Shown: positions 33,227 through 42,656 of the stretch, in pieces | Position numbering within the stretch: position 1 is the first letter of the stretch | Layout of the letters: each line of letters opens with the position of its first letter | The notes under the pieces: model-generated | Database searches by the model: none | What the model was told of the DNA's origin: nothing | Seen by the model: only the letters and a program-made list of their open reading frames with translations | Origin: JAVJUV01 sp047314965 | GTDB lineage: Bacteria; Pseudomonadota; Alphaproteobacteria; Rhodobacterales; Rhodobacteraceae | NCBI RefSeq assembly: GCF_047314965.1 | Contig: NZ_JBLBVK010000039.1 | Span: forward strand, 1-64,000 | Direction of reading: 5' to 3' | DNA length: 64,000 bases | Made by a program: the position numbers and the translations under genes

Positions 33227-33433
33227 CTAGAGTCCGGCGCCATAGTACAGCCGCAGGTGATCGACACGTGCACGCAGGTCTTCAGCATGTTTCTCGCAGA
33301 GCATGTTTGCCTCGAGATCGGAAACCTTGCGAGTAAGTGATTTGGCTCTCACGGAAGTCAATTGACGTACGGCTTGGCGGAAGGCGTCAAAGAACGATGA
33401 CTGGTTTACGTCCGGCGTTTCTAGCGTGAGCAT
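33227..33433 (-). CDS. Small hypothetical protein
   Basis: A 68-residue, charged, probably helical protein (heptad-like pattern from residue 15 to 60) with a clear AGGAG ribosome site 8 bases before ATG. No family recognised, no membrane segment. It is divergent from the winged-helix/hydrolase gene, 136 bases away. Confidence 0.5.
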   Translation of the reverse strand: MLTLETPDVNQSSFFDAFRQAVRQLTSVRAKSLTRKVSDLEANMLCEKHAEDLRARVDHLRLYYGAGL

Positions 33434-33569
33434 TCAATGTCTCCTTGGTTGCATGCATGCAGCCTGGAGGATGTTGTCCACATGCGCTTGAGGAGCACCT
33501 GAGGAACTTCCTGTCTTCGTCTTGTGTTTCTTTGACCTTCCCCGGCAGCGCGGCGTAAATATTTGTTTC

Positions 33570-34775
33570 ATGCGCTACCGATTTGCAGGATTCGAACTCG
33601 ACGAAGCTCAGCACGAGCTGACAAACGACGGCACACTGGTCACGGTTGAGCCGCTTGTGTTCGATCTCATTCTGCTACTGGTCCAGAACGCGGGCCAGCT
33701 CATCACTAGGGATCGATTGGTAGAGGAGATCTGGAATGGGCGTATCGTTTCGGATTCAGCAATCTCTGCATGTCTCGCGTCGGCCCGTGCTGCGTTGGGG
33801 GATAGCGGCAAGACCCAGTCCGTAATTCGGACTGTTGCCCGTCGCGGAGTCCGATTGGTGGCGACTGTCCAATGCGTCGAGACCCCCGGCGAAGATGAGC
33901 CGGCGCTTCGCCAAGGTCGCGCCGTCAAGCACGCGTTCCATGAAGAAACGCAAAGGGTGCGTTACGCTCGCAGTGAAGAAGGGCATAGTATTGCCTATGC
34001 GATAACCGGCAGTGGCCCACCTGTTCTCTATTGTCGTCTCTCAGGCGCAGCAAATCTGGAGATGGAATGGAAGCTTCCTGGCGGACGGGCTTTCTTCGAC
34101 ACTGTTGCAGAACGATTTTCCGTGTTGCGGTTCGATCCGGTCGGCTCCGGAATGTCGGAGCGGCAGACAATTGAGACGGATTTTTCCCGGATGGCGCGGG
34201 ATGCCATCCGAGTTGCAGACGCGGCAGGCATTGACCGCTTTTCGATTTACTCGACTTCTGGCGGTGTTTTGCCAGCGGCGCACATTGCTGCGAACTTCCC
34301 GGACCGGATCAAGAAACTCGCCATTATCGGCGGATATGTTGATGGGCGCTCCCGCCGTCAGGTAAACCCGCGAGCTGACGTCATTAGAGAATTGATGGCA
34401 AATGGATGGGACGAGCCGGAGAGCTCTTTCGCGACCGCGGTCTTGGCATCTTACTTCCCCGAAGGCCCGTTTGACACGGTCAAAGACTTTGTTCGACTTA
34501 TGCAGAGCGCGGTCGACAAAGAGCACATGCTGAAGTTGCGGGACGCTATCAACGACGCTTCTATAGAGCCACTCTTAGCGCGCATTACTTGCCCAACCTT
34601 GATATTTCACGGCCGAAAAGACGGCATCCACCCGCTCTCGGAAGCTCAGAAACTTGCCGCTGGTATTCGCGATGCGGAGCTGATCACATTGGAGACGGCA
34701 AATCATCTCCCGCTTCCAGATACACCGGTTTGGGATCAGTTTATGGAAACGCTGATTGCGTTTCTGGCAGAATAG
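33570..34775 (+). CDS. Winged-helix DNA-binding domain fused to alpha/beta hydrolase
   Basis: A 401-residue two-domain protein. Residues 1-100 are an OmpR/CadC-type winged helix (FDLILLLVQNAGQLITRDRLVEEIWNGRIVSDSAISACLASARAALGD region). Residues 125-400 are an alpha/beta hydrolase with the nucleophile elbow IYSTSGGV, acid in HGRKDGIHPL and His in ANHLPLPD. Instead of a receiver domain, the hydrolase-like domain may bind or hydrolyse an ester or lactone ligand. ATG 33570 is chosen because the wing domain starts there; the ribosome site is weak. Two enzyme genes follow on the same strand (homocysteine S-methyltransferase-like and a second hydrolase), which it may control. Confidence 0.82.
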   Translation: MRYRFAGFELDEAQHELTNDGTLVTVEPLVFDLILLLVQNAGQLITRDRLVEEIWNGRIVSDSAISACLASARAALGDSGKTQSVIRTVARRGVRLVATVQCVETPGEDEPALRQGRAVKHAFHEETQRVRYARSEEGHSIAYAITGSGPPVLYCRLSGAANLEMEWKLPGGRAFFDTVAERFSVLRFDPVGSGMSERQTIETDFSRMARDAIRVADAAGIDRFSIYSTSGGVLPAAHIAANFPDRIKKLAIIGGYVDGRSRRQVNPRADVIRELMANGWDEPESSFATAVLASYFPEGPFDTVKDFVRLMQSAVDKEHMLKLRDAINDASIEPLLARITCPTLIFHGRKDGIHPLSEAQKLAAGIRDAELITLETANHLPLPDTPVWDQFMETLIAFLAE

Positions 34776-34967
34776 CTAACGGTCCGCCTTGGGCTCCAAG
34801 CGGCCAATCATCCGAATTCGCTTAACGGCAGAAAAGCGGACGAAGGAGACACTCGTGCACTCTCGAAGCGTGTGGTGGTCTCCCGGTCGAGGAACGGATC
34901 AAAGAGCGTTTTGGTCGGCTCACCTTTTCCGATATCCTCGTCGCCGTACATGGCGGAGGGCAGCTTT

Positions 34968-35897
34968 ATGACACGCGCATTCCTGGACCGGTATCCAATC
35001 ATTCTTGGCGAGGGCTCAATGTACGAACGTCTGAGGCGGGGAGCGTCGGATACGTTTGATCCGTTCATCGCCTATGCCGGGATGCTCTACGACGATAATG
35101 GCCGAGAAGTCCTAGCAGCGACGCACCGCGAGTACCTGGACATTGGCCAACGCCAGAAGCTGCCGATGGTTGCTGGGACGCCGACCTGGCGGGCCAGCGC
35201 TGAACGAATTGCCCGTTCAAGGTTTGCAGGCAAGCCAGTAAACGAAGATGCCTGCGACTTCATGAAAGGGCTAAGTACGTCCTATGGCAGTGACAGCACG
35301 CCAATCCTAATTGCTGGTATCACCGGTCCTGCAGGAGACGGCTATAAACCTGAGGAAGCGCCAGACGAAGAGGCCGCACGTGCCTTCCACGCGCCTCAGA
35401 TTGAAGGATTGGTCGACGGTGGCGTTGATCTATTCAAAGTACAGACCTTGCCGGCCTTCGCTGAGGCCCGTGGGATAGCTCGGCTTCTTGCAGAGACCGA
35501 CATACCTTACGTCATGAGTTTCGTGATCAGGCGAGACGGCACACTCCTTGATGGTACGCCTCTCGACCACGCCATAGTCGATATCGATGACGCCGTTAAG
35601 CGACCGCCAGCGAGTTATAACATCAACTGTGTTCATACGTCGGTCTTTGCCGCGGCTATGTCCGTGATCCGAGAGCGCAATCCACATGCGGCACAGAGAG
35701 TGCTCGGCATTGATGCGAACACTTCCGCGAAAACACCTGAAGAACTCAATGGGCTTCAAGAGATCGATACCGAAGCACCTGAAGAATTTGGTCGGAACGT
35801 TTTTGCTTTGCATGAGGAAGTCGGGATTTGCTACCTTGGAGGGTGCTGTGGCTCCTCCACCGAGCACATGGCGCAATTAGCCGAACGGTGCACCTGA
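34968..35897 (+). CDS. Homocysteine S-methyltransferase family protein
   Basis: A 309-residue enzyme of the zinc-dependent homocysteine/betaine methyltransferase fold. Zn ligands are visible as NCVH (about residue 222) and GGCCGSSTEH (near 293). Family members transfer methyl groups from S-methylmethionine, betaine or related thetins to homocysteine. The ATG at 34968 follows GGAGGGC; a longer frame from 34872 is less likely. Marine alphaproteobacteria carry several such genes, some linked to sulfonium compounds, but no DMSP gene lies nearby. Co-directional with the regulator-hydrolase gene 192 bases upstream. Confidence 0.85.
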   Translation: MTRAFLDRYPIILGEGSMYERLRRGASDTFDPFIAYAGMLYDDNGREVLAATHREYLDIGQRQKLPMVAGTPTWRASAERIARSRFAGKPVNEDACDFMKGLSTSYGSDSTPILIAGITGPAGDGYKPEEAPDEEAARAFHAPQIEGLVDGGVDLFKVQTLPAFAEARGIARLLAETDIPYVMSFVIRRDGTLLDGTPLDHAIVDIDDAVKRPPASYNINCVHTSVFAAAMSVIRERNPHAAQRVLGIDANTSAKTPEELNGLQEIDTEAPEEFGRNVFALHEEVGICYLGGCCGSSTEHMAQLAERCT

Positions 35898-36156
35898 AGC
35901 AGGATGCGGTCTCTGCAATGGATTTCTGCAACAAGCCGAAATCGGCATGTCTACGCTGGGCTCGGGGTCGTCGATCAATGCGCTGGCTCTGAACGTCAGC
36001 TGTGGCGAGAAGCGGCCTTTGGCCTGCGGTACCCACGTTAGCAGGATCGCGCACGATGCGGGTCTTCGACCGATAGAGGTGGACGGCTGCTGCTATAAGG
36101 CTTTTGCGAGAACGAACTTCGCTCGATAACCTGGAACTGTTGGACCCGGAGAGCAG

Positions 36157-37050
36157 ATGTACAGCAATGTAGAGTTTCATTCCGAAGGAGCGGAGTTGCG
36201 GGGCCGTCTCTATTCGCATCGTGACAATAGCCGCCCGATCGTCGTGATGACACATGGCACCACCGCGACGATCACTATGGCGATAAACATCTACGCCGAG
36301 AGGGTCTTCGACGCGGGTTACGATGTTCTGCTCTACGATCATCGGAATCTTGGGCGAAGCGGTGGCGAACCACGCCAAGAGATCAATCCTTGGATCCAGA
36401 CGCGAGGCTACCGCGATGCCGTTGGATTTTTACGAAGTAAAGGGGAAAATCGCCGGATCATACTTTGGGGCGATAGCTTCTCCGCTGGTCTGGCTTTGGT
36501 CGCGGGAGCAGTGATCGAGGATATCTCGGGAATTGTTGCGCAGGTACCAGTGTGCGGCCCATCAATCCCGGAGCGCAGTTTCGATCAGACCGCTTTCATG
36601 ACATTGAAGGAAATCTTTCACGACGGAGATGTGACAGGCGGTCCAGAGCAAACCACTGGACCGCTCCCCGTGGTTTCGTCCGATCAGATCAACAACCCAT
36701 CTCTTTTAACACCTATTCAGGCCTACCGCTGGTTCATCGAACATGGCGGGCGTCACGGCAGCGGTTGGGAAAACCGGGCAACGCGCATAATCCCCGATAC
36801 GCCGGTTCCGTGCAGTCCGTTCGTGACGGCGCCCTATCTCAACATGCCGGTTCAGATGATGATCGGGACCGATGACGAAATGGTGCATTGCAACATCGAG
36901 GCGCAGAGAGCCGTTTTCGACCTCATTCCGGGCGAAAAAGAATTCTTAGAGATACCGGGTGGGCATTTCGGATTACTTTGGCATCCAAGCGAGGAATTTG
37001 AGGCCGCCTCGGAAGCTCAGATTGCATTCCTAAGACGGTTGACCGACTGA
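36157..37050 (+). CDS. Alpha/beta hydrolase
   Basis: A 297-residue hydrolase of the dienelactone-hydrolase-like/peptidase S15-like group. It has the oxyanion strand VVMTHGTTA, the DHRNLGRSGG loop, nucleophile elbow LWGDSFSAG (Ser near residue 108), acid Asp in MIGTDDEMV and His in PGGHFGLLW. There is no signal peptide. The start has a GGAG-like site (CCGGAGAGCAG). It is separated from the methyltransferase gene by 259 bases without a gene, on the same strand. Substrate unknown. Confidence 0.8.
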   Translation: MYSNVEFHSEGAELRGRLYSHRDNSRPIVVMTHGTTATITMAINIYAERVFDAGYDVLLYDHRNLGRSGGEPRQEINPWIQTRGYRDAVGFLRSKGENRRIILWGDSFSAGLALVAGAVIEDISGIVAQVPVCGPSIPERSFDQTAFMTLKEIFHDGDVTGGPEQTTGPLPVVSSDQINNPSLLTPIQAYRWFIEHGGRHGSGWENRATRIIPDTPVPCSPFVTAPYLNMPVQMMIGTDDEMVHCNIEAQRAVFDLIPGEKEFLEIPGGHFGLLWHPSEEFEAASEAQIAFLRRLTD

Positions 37051-37224
37051 TCGGATAGGCGGCCATTGGTGCCAAGCGCGGCGTAAGAGAATGAGCGCTT
37101 GAAGCGGTCGCTCAGTCGAATCCAGCAAACGACCGCTTGGCGGACAAAGCCGCCCTTCCAGTCCCTATGTCTTTATTGACCGAATAGAACATGCGAAGAG
37201 TGTTTCTGACCTAAGGGGAACATT

Positions 37225-37650
37225 ATGCAGAAACTATCTGAACGCCTAACCCTCGACCTTCTTCGAAGGGGCAATCTGCCCATTTCAGCAGAAGGTATCG
37301 TACGGTTGAGACCCGACATTGCCGGGGAAATGACAACAGCGTGGTCGGTGTTGGCCGATGAAATTGAACTTGAGCCAAAGTCAAGCGTGGGGTGGCAAAC
37401 CGAGAAAGATGAAGAGGATGTTTTGGAAGCGAGGTTTACTCCGGCTTCAGGGGACGGGCAGCAACGGCATCTCTTTGTTCTTGAGGTTCCTGAAACACGA
37501 AGCGACGGCAACAGAATAAAGCGCTGGTCAAAGACGCCCGTCTCCTATGGTTCATTTGTTCAGATTAGAAAGTTTCTGACGGAGGCATGGGGTGACATTC
37601 CTGATTTGGAGGTTCAACGGTCGAAGGTGCAGTTGAGCCAAGTGGATTGA
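37225..37650 (+). CDS. Hypothetical protein
   Basis: A 141-residue protein with a strong AAGGGG ribosome site. It begins with an amphipathic helix, followed by a mixed alpha/beta body with an acidic stretch (residues 57-66) and a basic C-terminal part. No signal peptide, no membrane helix. I do not recognise the family. It stands between gene-poor, motif-containing stretches (for example 37101-37146), as expected of island cargo. Confidence 0.55.
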   Translation: MQKLSERLTLDLLRRGNLPISAEGIVRLRPDIAGEMTTAWSVLADEIELEPKSSVGWQTEKDEEDVLEARFTPASGDGQQRHLFVLEVPETRSDGNRIKRWSKTPVSYGSFVQIRKFLTEAWGDIPDLEVQRSKVQLSQVD

Positions 37651-38032
37651 GCTGAAAATTAGCGAAAATCGCCGCCTAAGGGCGTTTCTAGTATCCAATC
37701 TTGTCGGGAGCTGACGCTGGGCTGAGACCGGTCGATGACCTCTCATCGGGACCAAGCCGTCATCGGCTGTTTAGAAGAGTCGAGACATCCCATGAGCGTA
37801 CGTTGTGCGGAGCCAACTAGCTAAAGGCGTTTAAAGCCTTTCCCACATCTGCGGCGGGACATCGACCAAATAGGCAGCCTTCGCAGCGCTTTTGGTATGG
37901 CCGAATTTCTCCGGGCAATTCGGATTTCGAACCAAGTGGTCGTTTTCGCCGCATCAATTAGAAGTTTTCCTCGGCATACATAGCATCTCCTAGTCGGAAC
38001 TTACACAGGGCTTGGCAAATGAGGGCACGAAA
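37651..38032. other. Gene-poor spacer
   Basis: About 380 bases without a supported gene. It carries fragments of the same degenerate GGTC/GACC motif family (for example near 37720-37765). Nothing else recognised. Confidence 0.4.
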
Positions 38033-38251
38033 ATGAACACTCCATCGGCGGTAAAGGCAGCAACGATTGGTGCTCAGTTCTCCATCGAAATGTCGCTCAA
38101 TGGACTCAGTGAAGCAACGCTGCGCGAACAGGCAGCAAGGCAACTATGCCTGTTAGCCGAGCGCATTGAGGCAGGTGAGGCCTTGGGCGAAATCCGTGAC
38201 CGAAACGGGATTGAAATTGGATGGTTCGATATGTCGCTTGATGAGTTCTGA
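38033..38251 (+). CDS. Small hypothetical protein
   Basis: A 72-residue protein (starts MNTPSAVKAATIG) with a helix-rich middle and an acidic end (DMSLDEF). Upstream GAGGG gives a modest ribosome site. No family recognised. The reading frame has protein-like composition, unlike the surrounding spacer. Confidence 0.42.
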   Translation: MNTPSAVKAATIGAQFSIEMSLNGLSEATLREQAARQLCLLAERIEAGEALGEIRDRNGIEIGWFDMSLDEF

Positions 38252-39217
38252 TAGTCATCACCGAGGACAATCAACTACACAGACAAAGACCGCTGATTGA
38301 CCTGCATCAAAGTGACATTCTGCCTCCTCCATATGAAGGAGGGGTAGTAATGAGTGAGGTCTCCGGTTTTACCTCGTCCCAATCGCAACTGGCCCCGATG
38401 CTTTCCCTTTTGGTGTCGGGGTTTCTTTTGTCCGCCGCCTGCTCGTGTCAAGTTCATGCAAATTGTGCTATGCTTCGGTGCTGCCACGATTTGAAGCCTC
38501 AATTCAGTCTCGTGGGGGCTATCCCGGCTGCTCACTCCCACAGTCATAACCTTGAGTGGTCGGGGCATTGGCGCCGATAAATGAAAAGAGACCCGCCAAG
38601 GGATGAAACTACGGGGCCTCATGTTGGGTGCAATCGAGTCTTGTTCGCACCACATATGATTCAGTATTCCAAAGACGCATTGGTACAGAATTCTACCCAG
38701 ACGGCTAGTGCAGCGGTCCGGTGCTGCAAATCAGTGTTATGCTGCGGCGCTGCCATCGTTTGAAAGTCAATTTTGAGGAGAGTTGGCTGGATATTGCTGG
38801 GGGCAGTCTCGACCGCCTGGTGTCTACCCCCTTTCCAGAAGGAGTCAGGCGGTCGGGACACTGGTTCAGCAGGTTCAAGAACCGATCATAGGCACCACGA
38901 GCCTAGATGACTGCTTTCGGCTCGGAATGGATGCCAGGTTGAAACTGCTCAATTACCGCACCTCGAAGGCAAATTATCTGATCAGCCTCCAATTTCGTGC
39001 AGCGAATACAATCGCACTTGCTCCCCGCTCACACAAAGATGTTTTTATGCATGGCTTCGGCACTGCCCACACGCTGACCTGCGTCCCATTCAGGAAAATC
39101 GGGCGACTGAGTGAAAAAGTCGCTACAATCCGAATGGACCGTCATTGGAGCAATGTGCCGGTCCTACTGAATCGATGCGTGCCGCTACGGAGAGAAGTCT
39201 ATCCGCAGACGGCCAGA
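38252..39217. other. Long gene-poor stretch with an imperfect duplication
   Basis: About 965 bases with no convincing gene. Two similar ~45-base segments occur near 38466-38510 (TGTGCTATGCTTCGG...) and 38735-38780 (GTGTTATGCTGCGGC...), each followed by a G-rich and C-rich stretch of related layout. A 76-residue frame at 38350 has a good GGAGGG site but non-protein-like sequence. An open frame continuous with the permease gene runs through the right part (from 38783), but its translation does not resemble a permease N-terminus. Confidence 0.4.
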
Positions 39218-41116
39218 ATGGGGGCAAGGGCAGTGGAGTCTATCGCTTTGACTTATCCGACGGCGGTCGTTCTAGGCCTTCTTGCATTGACGGTGATACT
39301 GTTCGTTTCAGAAGTTGTTCGCATCGACTTTGCGGCCATCCTCGTCATGGTCTTGCTGGGTCTTCTGAGCCAGTTGCCGGGGCTCGGCTCGCTGGCCGAT
39401 GTAAGCCAGTTGTTCAATGGCCTCGCGTCAAATGCAGTCGTCTCGATCATAGCAGTGATGATTATCGGAGCCGGATTAGATAAGACCGGCCTGATGAGTA
39501 AAGTCGCGGCCCTGATCCTGCAGCACGGAGGAAGCTCAGAGGCGCGGGTTGTGCCGATCATCTCCGGGACCGTCGGCATCATTTCTTCTTTCATGCAGAA
39601 TGTCGGCGCGGCAGCTCTTTTCCTGCCGGTGGTTAGCCGAATTTCTGTCCGTACCGAATTGCCACTCAGTCGTCTCCTGATGCCGATGGGCTTTTGCGCC
39701 ATCTTGGGTGGAACGATGACAATGGTCGGCTCCTCCCCACTGATCCTCCTAAACGACCTGATTCTCACGGCAAACCAGTCGCTTCCAGAGGAGGCTCAGA
39801 TGGGTTCTTTCGGACTTTTTTCGGTAACTCCCATCGGCGTAGCGCTCGTTGTCACCGGTATTCTATACTTTGTGATCTTCGGCCGCTGGGTTCTGCCAGG
39901 CGAGCAGAAGGACGGGGACGCGACCAGCGGCCAACCAATGAAAGAGTATCTGAAGAAAATCTATGGGCTCAAGACCGATATCTTCGAGGTCACTATACCC
40001 GAAGGGCATGCGGTGGAGGGTCAATCCTTCGATGACGTGATTCAGCGCTATCATGTCTACATCATCGGCAGCGCCTATCACGGGAAGACATGGTTCGCCC
40101 CGGTTATCCAGACAAAAATCACCCCGCCCTGCCGGCTGGCTGTTCTTGGTCGCGAAAAGGAAGTCCGCAACATGGTCGAGGATGCGGGTTTCACACTACA
40201 TGACAAGCTGGATGTCTTTGCCGAGGACTATGCCCCTACGAAATCCGGTGTCGCCGAAGTGGTCATACCCCCCGGCTCCTCGCTGATTGGGAAATGTGCG
40301 CACGATGTGGTCTTCCGCACAACTTATGGGGCGAGCATGCTCGCCATTCATCGCGGCGAGGAAACCCTCAGCCTCGTCTCGACTGAAGACCATCAGCCAA
40401 CCCAAATCGCAGAGGTGCCGTTTCGCGCAGGAGATACGTTGGTAATTCTCACGACTTGGGAGGCGCTGACTAGACTTAGCCGAAATCGCGATTTTGTGGT
40501 TGTGACAACAGATTTCCCGCAAGAGGAGCTACGCCCAAAGAAGGTAGGCTGGGCCTTGTTTTTCTTCGTGGTTTCACTCTCTCTTATAATGCTCACCGAT
40601 CTGCGGCTTTCACTATGCCTTCTGACCGGTGCGGCAGGCATGGTTTTGACACGAGTGCTCGATATCGACGAAGCCTACGAGGCGGTAAGTTGGAGCACGG
40701 TTTTTCTTCTGGCCAGCCTGATTCCACTAGGGCAAGCGGTTCAAACTTCAGGCACTGCCGCCTGGATTGCGCAACAGATCCTACTGTTACTGGACGGTTG
40801 GCCCGTTTGGTCTTTACAGGCAGGTCTGGCGGTCCTCGCCACGGTTTTTACGCTCATTATGTCAAATGTGGGTGCAACAGTTTTGCTGGTTCCTCTCGCA
40901 GTGTCTATTGCAATCGCAGCCGGTGGTGATCCAGCGATTTTTGCGCTCACTGTCGCAATCTCAACGTCGAATTCGTTTCTGATCCCCACGCACCAGGTCA
41001 ATGCGCTCATCATGGGGCCCGCTGGTTATAAAGTTACGGATTTCATCAAGAGCGGCGGCATTATGACCGTGCTCTTTCTAGTTGTGTCGCTGTTGGTAAT
41101 GAACCTGGTGTTTTGA
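39218..41116 (+). CDS. SLC13/DASS-type permease with internal RCK_C (TrkA-C) domains
   Basis: A protein of about 632 residues. Four or five N-terminal membrane helices (YPTAVVLGLLALTVILFVSEV onward) hold the first signature (VGAAALFLPVVSRIS with MVGSSPLILLN). A soluble middle (about 240-440) has two TrkA-C-like halves (FEVTIPEGHAVEGQSF and AEVVIPPGSSLIGK). A C-terminal membrane half carries a second signature (SNVGATVLLVPLAVSIA and NSFLIPTHQVNALI). Such proteins import anions such as sulfate or dicarboxylates with Na+; the RCK_C parts probably regulate. The start is uncertain: ATG 39218 fits the family length, whereas the open frame begins at 38783. Confidence 0.82.
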   Translation: MGARAVESIALTYPTAVVLGLLALTVILFVSEVVRIDFAAILVMVLLGLLSQLPGLGSLADVSQLFNGLASNAVVSIIAVMIIGAGLDKTGLMSKVAALILQHGGSSEARVVPIISGTVGIISSFMQNVGAAALFLPVVSRISVRTELPLSRLLMPMGFCAILGGTMTMVGSSPLILLNDLILTANQSLPEEAQMGSFGLFSVTPIGVALVVTGILYFVIFGRWVLPGEQKDGDATSGQPMKEYLKKIYGLKTDIFEVTIPEGHAVEGQSFDDVIQRYHVYIIGSAYHGKTWFAPVIQTKITPPCRLAVLGREKEVRNMVEDAGFTLHDKLDVFAEDYAPTKSGVAEVVIPPGSSLIGKCAHDVVFRTTYGASMLAIHRGEETLSLVSTEDHQPTQIAEVPFRAGDTLVILTTWEALTRLSRNRDFVVVTTDFPQEELRPKKVGWALFFFVVSLSLIMLTDLRLSLCLLTGAAGMVLTRVLDIDEAYEAVSWSTVFLLASLIPLGQAVQTSGTAAWIAQQILLLLDGWPVWSLQAGLAVLATVFTLIMSNVGATVLLVPLAVSIAIAAGGDPAIFALTVAISTSNSFLIPTHQVNALIMGPAGYKVTDFIKSGGIMTVLFLVVSLLVMNLVF

Positions 41117-41293
41117 TTTTGAAGAAACAGAGCCAGGCGCTCTCTTGCCTCACGATTCCAGTGGGACGCCTGCCGCCGCCTAGTTGCTGTGCGAACTTTC
41201 GAGCCATCCAAATGATCTGCAAGTTTAACAAATCGCGTTAGGTGGCCCCCGGACAACTTGCGGGTTTCGTGGCATCTACGCCGTAGCTATGCT

Positions 41294-41608
41294 TTAGCCA
41301 CCCTTAGCTTCCACGCGCCCACTAATCGTGGCTCCGGAGCTCATTGTCATGGAGCCAGCGGTCACGTCAGCCTTCACGTCAGACTTTTCTTCCAAGGCAA
41401 GCGCCTTGCATTTCACGCTTCCCTCCAGACGTCCTGCAATCGTGACCTCTTCTGCGCTAACTCCACCCTTGACGCTTCCTCGAGCGAGGATCTTTACGGT
41501 TCTGGCGTTAATATCACCCGTAACTTTGCCGCTGATGGAAATATCCCCTTCTTTGGCCACCAGGTCGCCTTGGATAGTCAAATCCTCTTGAATCACCGTC
41601 GCCGCCAC
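41294..41608 (-). CDS. Bactofilin-like polymer-forming cytoskeletal protein
   Basis: A short (104-residue) beta-helical protein with the repeating pattern of bactofilins (QEDLTIQGDLVAKEGDISISGKV, GDINARTVKILARGSV, GSVKCKALALEEKSDVKADV). Bactofilins polymerise without nucleotide and shape the cell envelope or anchor proteins. I prefer GTG 41608 because GGGGAGG lies 8 bases upstream; the open frame extends to ATG 41728, but that extra N-terminus is not bactofilin-like and lacks a ribosome site. It ends with Lys-Gly-Gly. Isolated gene. Confidence 0.72.
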   Translation of the reverse strand: MAATVIQEDLTIQGDLVAKEGDISISGKVTGDINARTVKILARGSVKGGVSAEEVTIAGRLEGSVKCKALALEEKSDVKADVTAGSMTMSSGATISGRVEAKGG

Positions 41609-42239
41609 AACCTCAACCTCCCCGTTTGTTCCATATGAGGAATACCCGCCGCGTTCCCGGAATGCGAATGGTAATGCCAATAGCGGCAGACATCTGCCGA
41701 CGATGACCTCATTGTGAACCAGCGGCATCCATTCAGATGGGTAGCGGCCGATATCCTTCTAGGGCGAGAACACGAATACGCTTCTTGTCGAGCCCGTCGC
41801 TACAAGTCTGGAGCCAGGAACGAACTGAATTTGTTCGAGCAACGTCAGCTATGTCCGCAACCCGGACCTTGAGGTCTGAGATCTCGCTGCATCGGTCACG
41901 GATGACCGCTTTTCCTTCTGAGCCACAGCGCTCAGGCTCAGAGGTGTTCATGCTGCATTTGCGAGGGCTTCTGGTGGGTCACTTCTGGAAAGGGCTCCGA
42001 GCCGTCATCTGACCGATTTGCTCAGATGTCCTTTTCTCCGCGCTAAGCGGACGTTCGACCCCACATATCTCCCACCGAGACTGCCTCGCATTTCGTCGCC
42101 GAGCCGACTGGACTTCCGGCGCTGTCCGAGCGTCACTGACCTGACCCTTTCTCCCGCCCCGGCCTGTCCGGGGTTGCGTCAGTAGCGGCCGCGCGCGTCG
42201 CGTCGCCGCCTTCGGCATAGGAGAAGGGAGAGTGCCGTC
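41609..42239. repeat. Gene-poor stretch with motif copies, upstream of the recombinase pair
   Basis: About 630 bases with no supported gene apart from the possible longer bactofilin start (to 41728). Copies of the degenerate motif appear at 41901-41915 (GATGACCGCTTTTCC) and 42044-42057 (TAAGCGGACGTTCG). The last ~150 bases are more GC-rich and hold the promoter of the DUF2924/recombinase unit. Confidence 0.45.
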
Positions 42240-42656
42240 ATGACCACAACCACGACAGATCAGTCAGACCTGCAGAGGCTACGAGAAGAATGGAGGGCCG
42301 CTTTTGGAACGCCCCCGGACAAGTACCTGTCCCGCAGGTTGATGGAGAAGGCCCTGGCCTGGCATCGGCAATGCGAGGGTGCAGGCGGCTATCCAGCCCC
42401 ATTGAAGCGGCGCCTGCGGAGTATTGAAGTAGGCGGTGGACGAGTTAGCACCTCATCTCCCACGCTCTCGCCCGGCAGCATGCTGGCCCGCGAGTGGAAC
42501 GGCCGGGTGTATCATGTCGAGGTCACGCCTGACGGCTTCTGGTTCGATGGTCGGGACTTCGCCTCGCTCACCGCTATCGCCCGGCGGATCACGGGCACGA
42601 ACTGGTCCGGACCACGGTTCTTCGGATTGAAGGCACGGAGCGGTGGTACTGGCTGA
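42240..42656 (+). CDS. DUF2924 protein paired with serine recombinase
   Basis: A 138-residue protein matching DUF2924: an N-terminal helical part (LREEWRAAFGTPPDKYLSRRLM) and the C-terminal GSMLAREWNGRVYHVEV ... DFASLTAIARRITGTNWSGPRFFGL motif. These proteins are found almost always next to large serine recombinases in alphaproteobacterial mobile regions, and probably assist recombination; no activity is established. GGAGAAGGGAGAG precedes the ATG. Its TGA overlaps the recombinase ATG by one base (TGATG). Confidence 0.88.
   Translation: MTTTTTDQSDLQRLREEWRAAFGTPPDKYLSRRLMEKALAWHRQCEGAGGYPAPLKRRLRSIEVGGGRVSTSSPTLSPGSMLAREWNGRVYHVEVTPDGFWFDGRDFASLTAIARRITGTNWSGPRFFGLKARSGGTG

Noticed and set aside
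34865..34968. Protein-like translation upstream of the methyltransferase gene in two frames
   Set aside because: Both a plus and a minus frame look protein-like but are short, lack ribosome sites and match no family; too weak to call a gene.
38350..38580. A 76-residue frame with a GGAGGGG ribosome site
   Set aside because: The translation is Cys/Ser/His-rich without protein-like pattern and lies in the repeat-like spacer.
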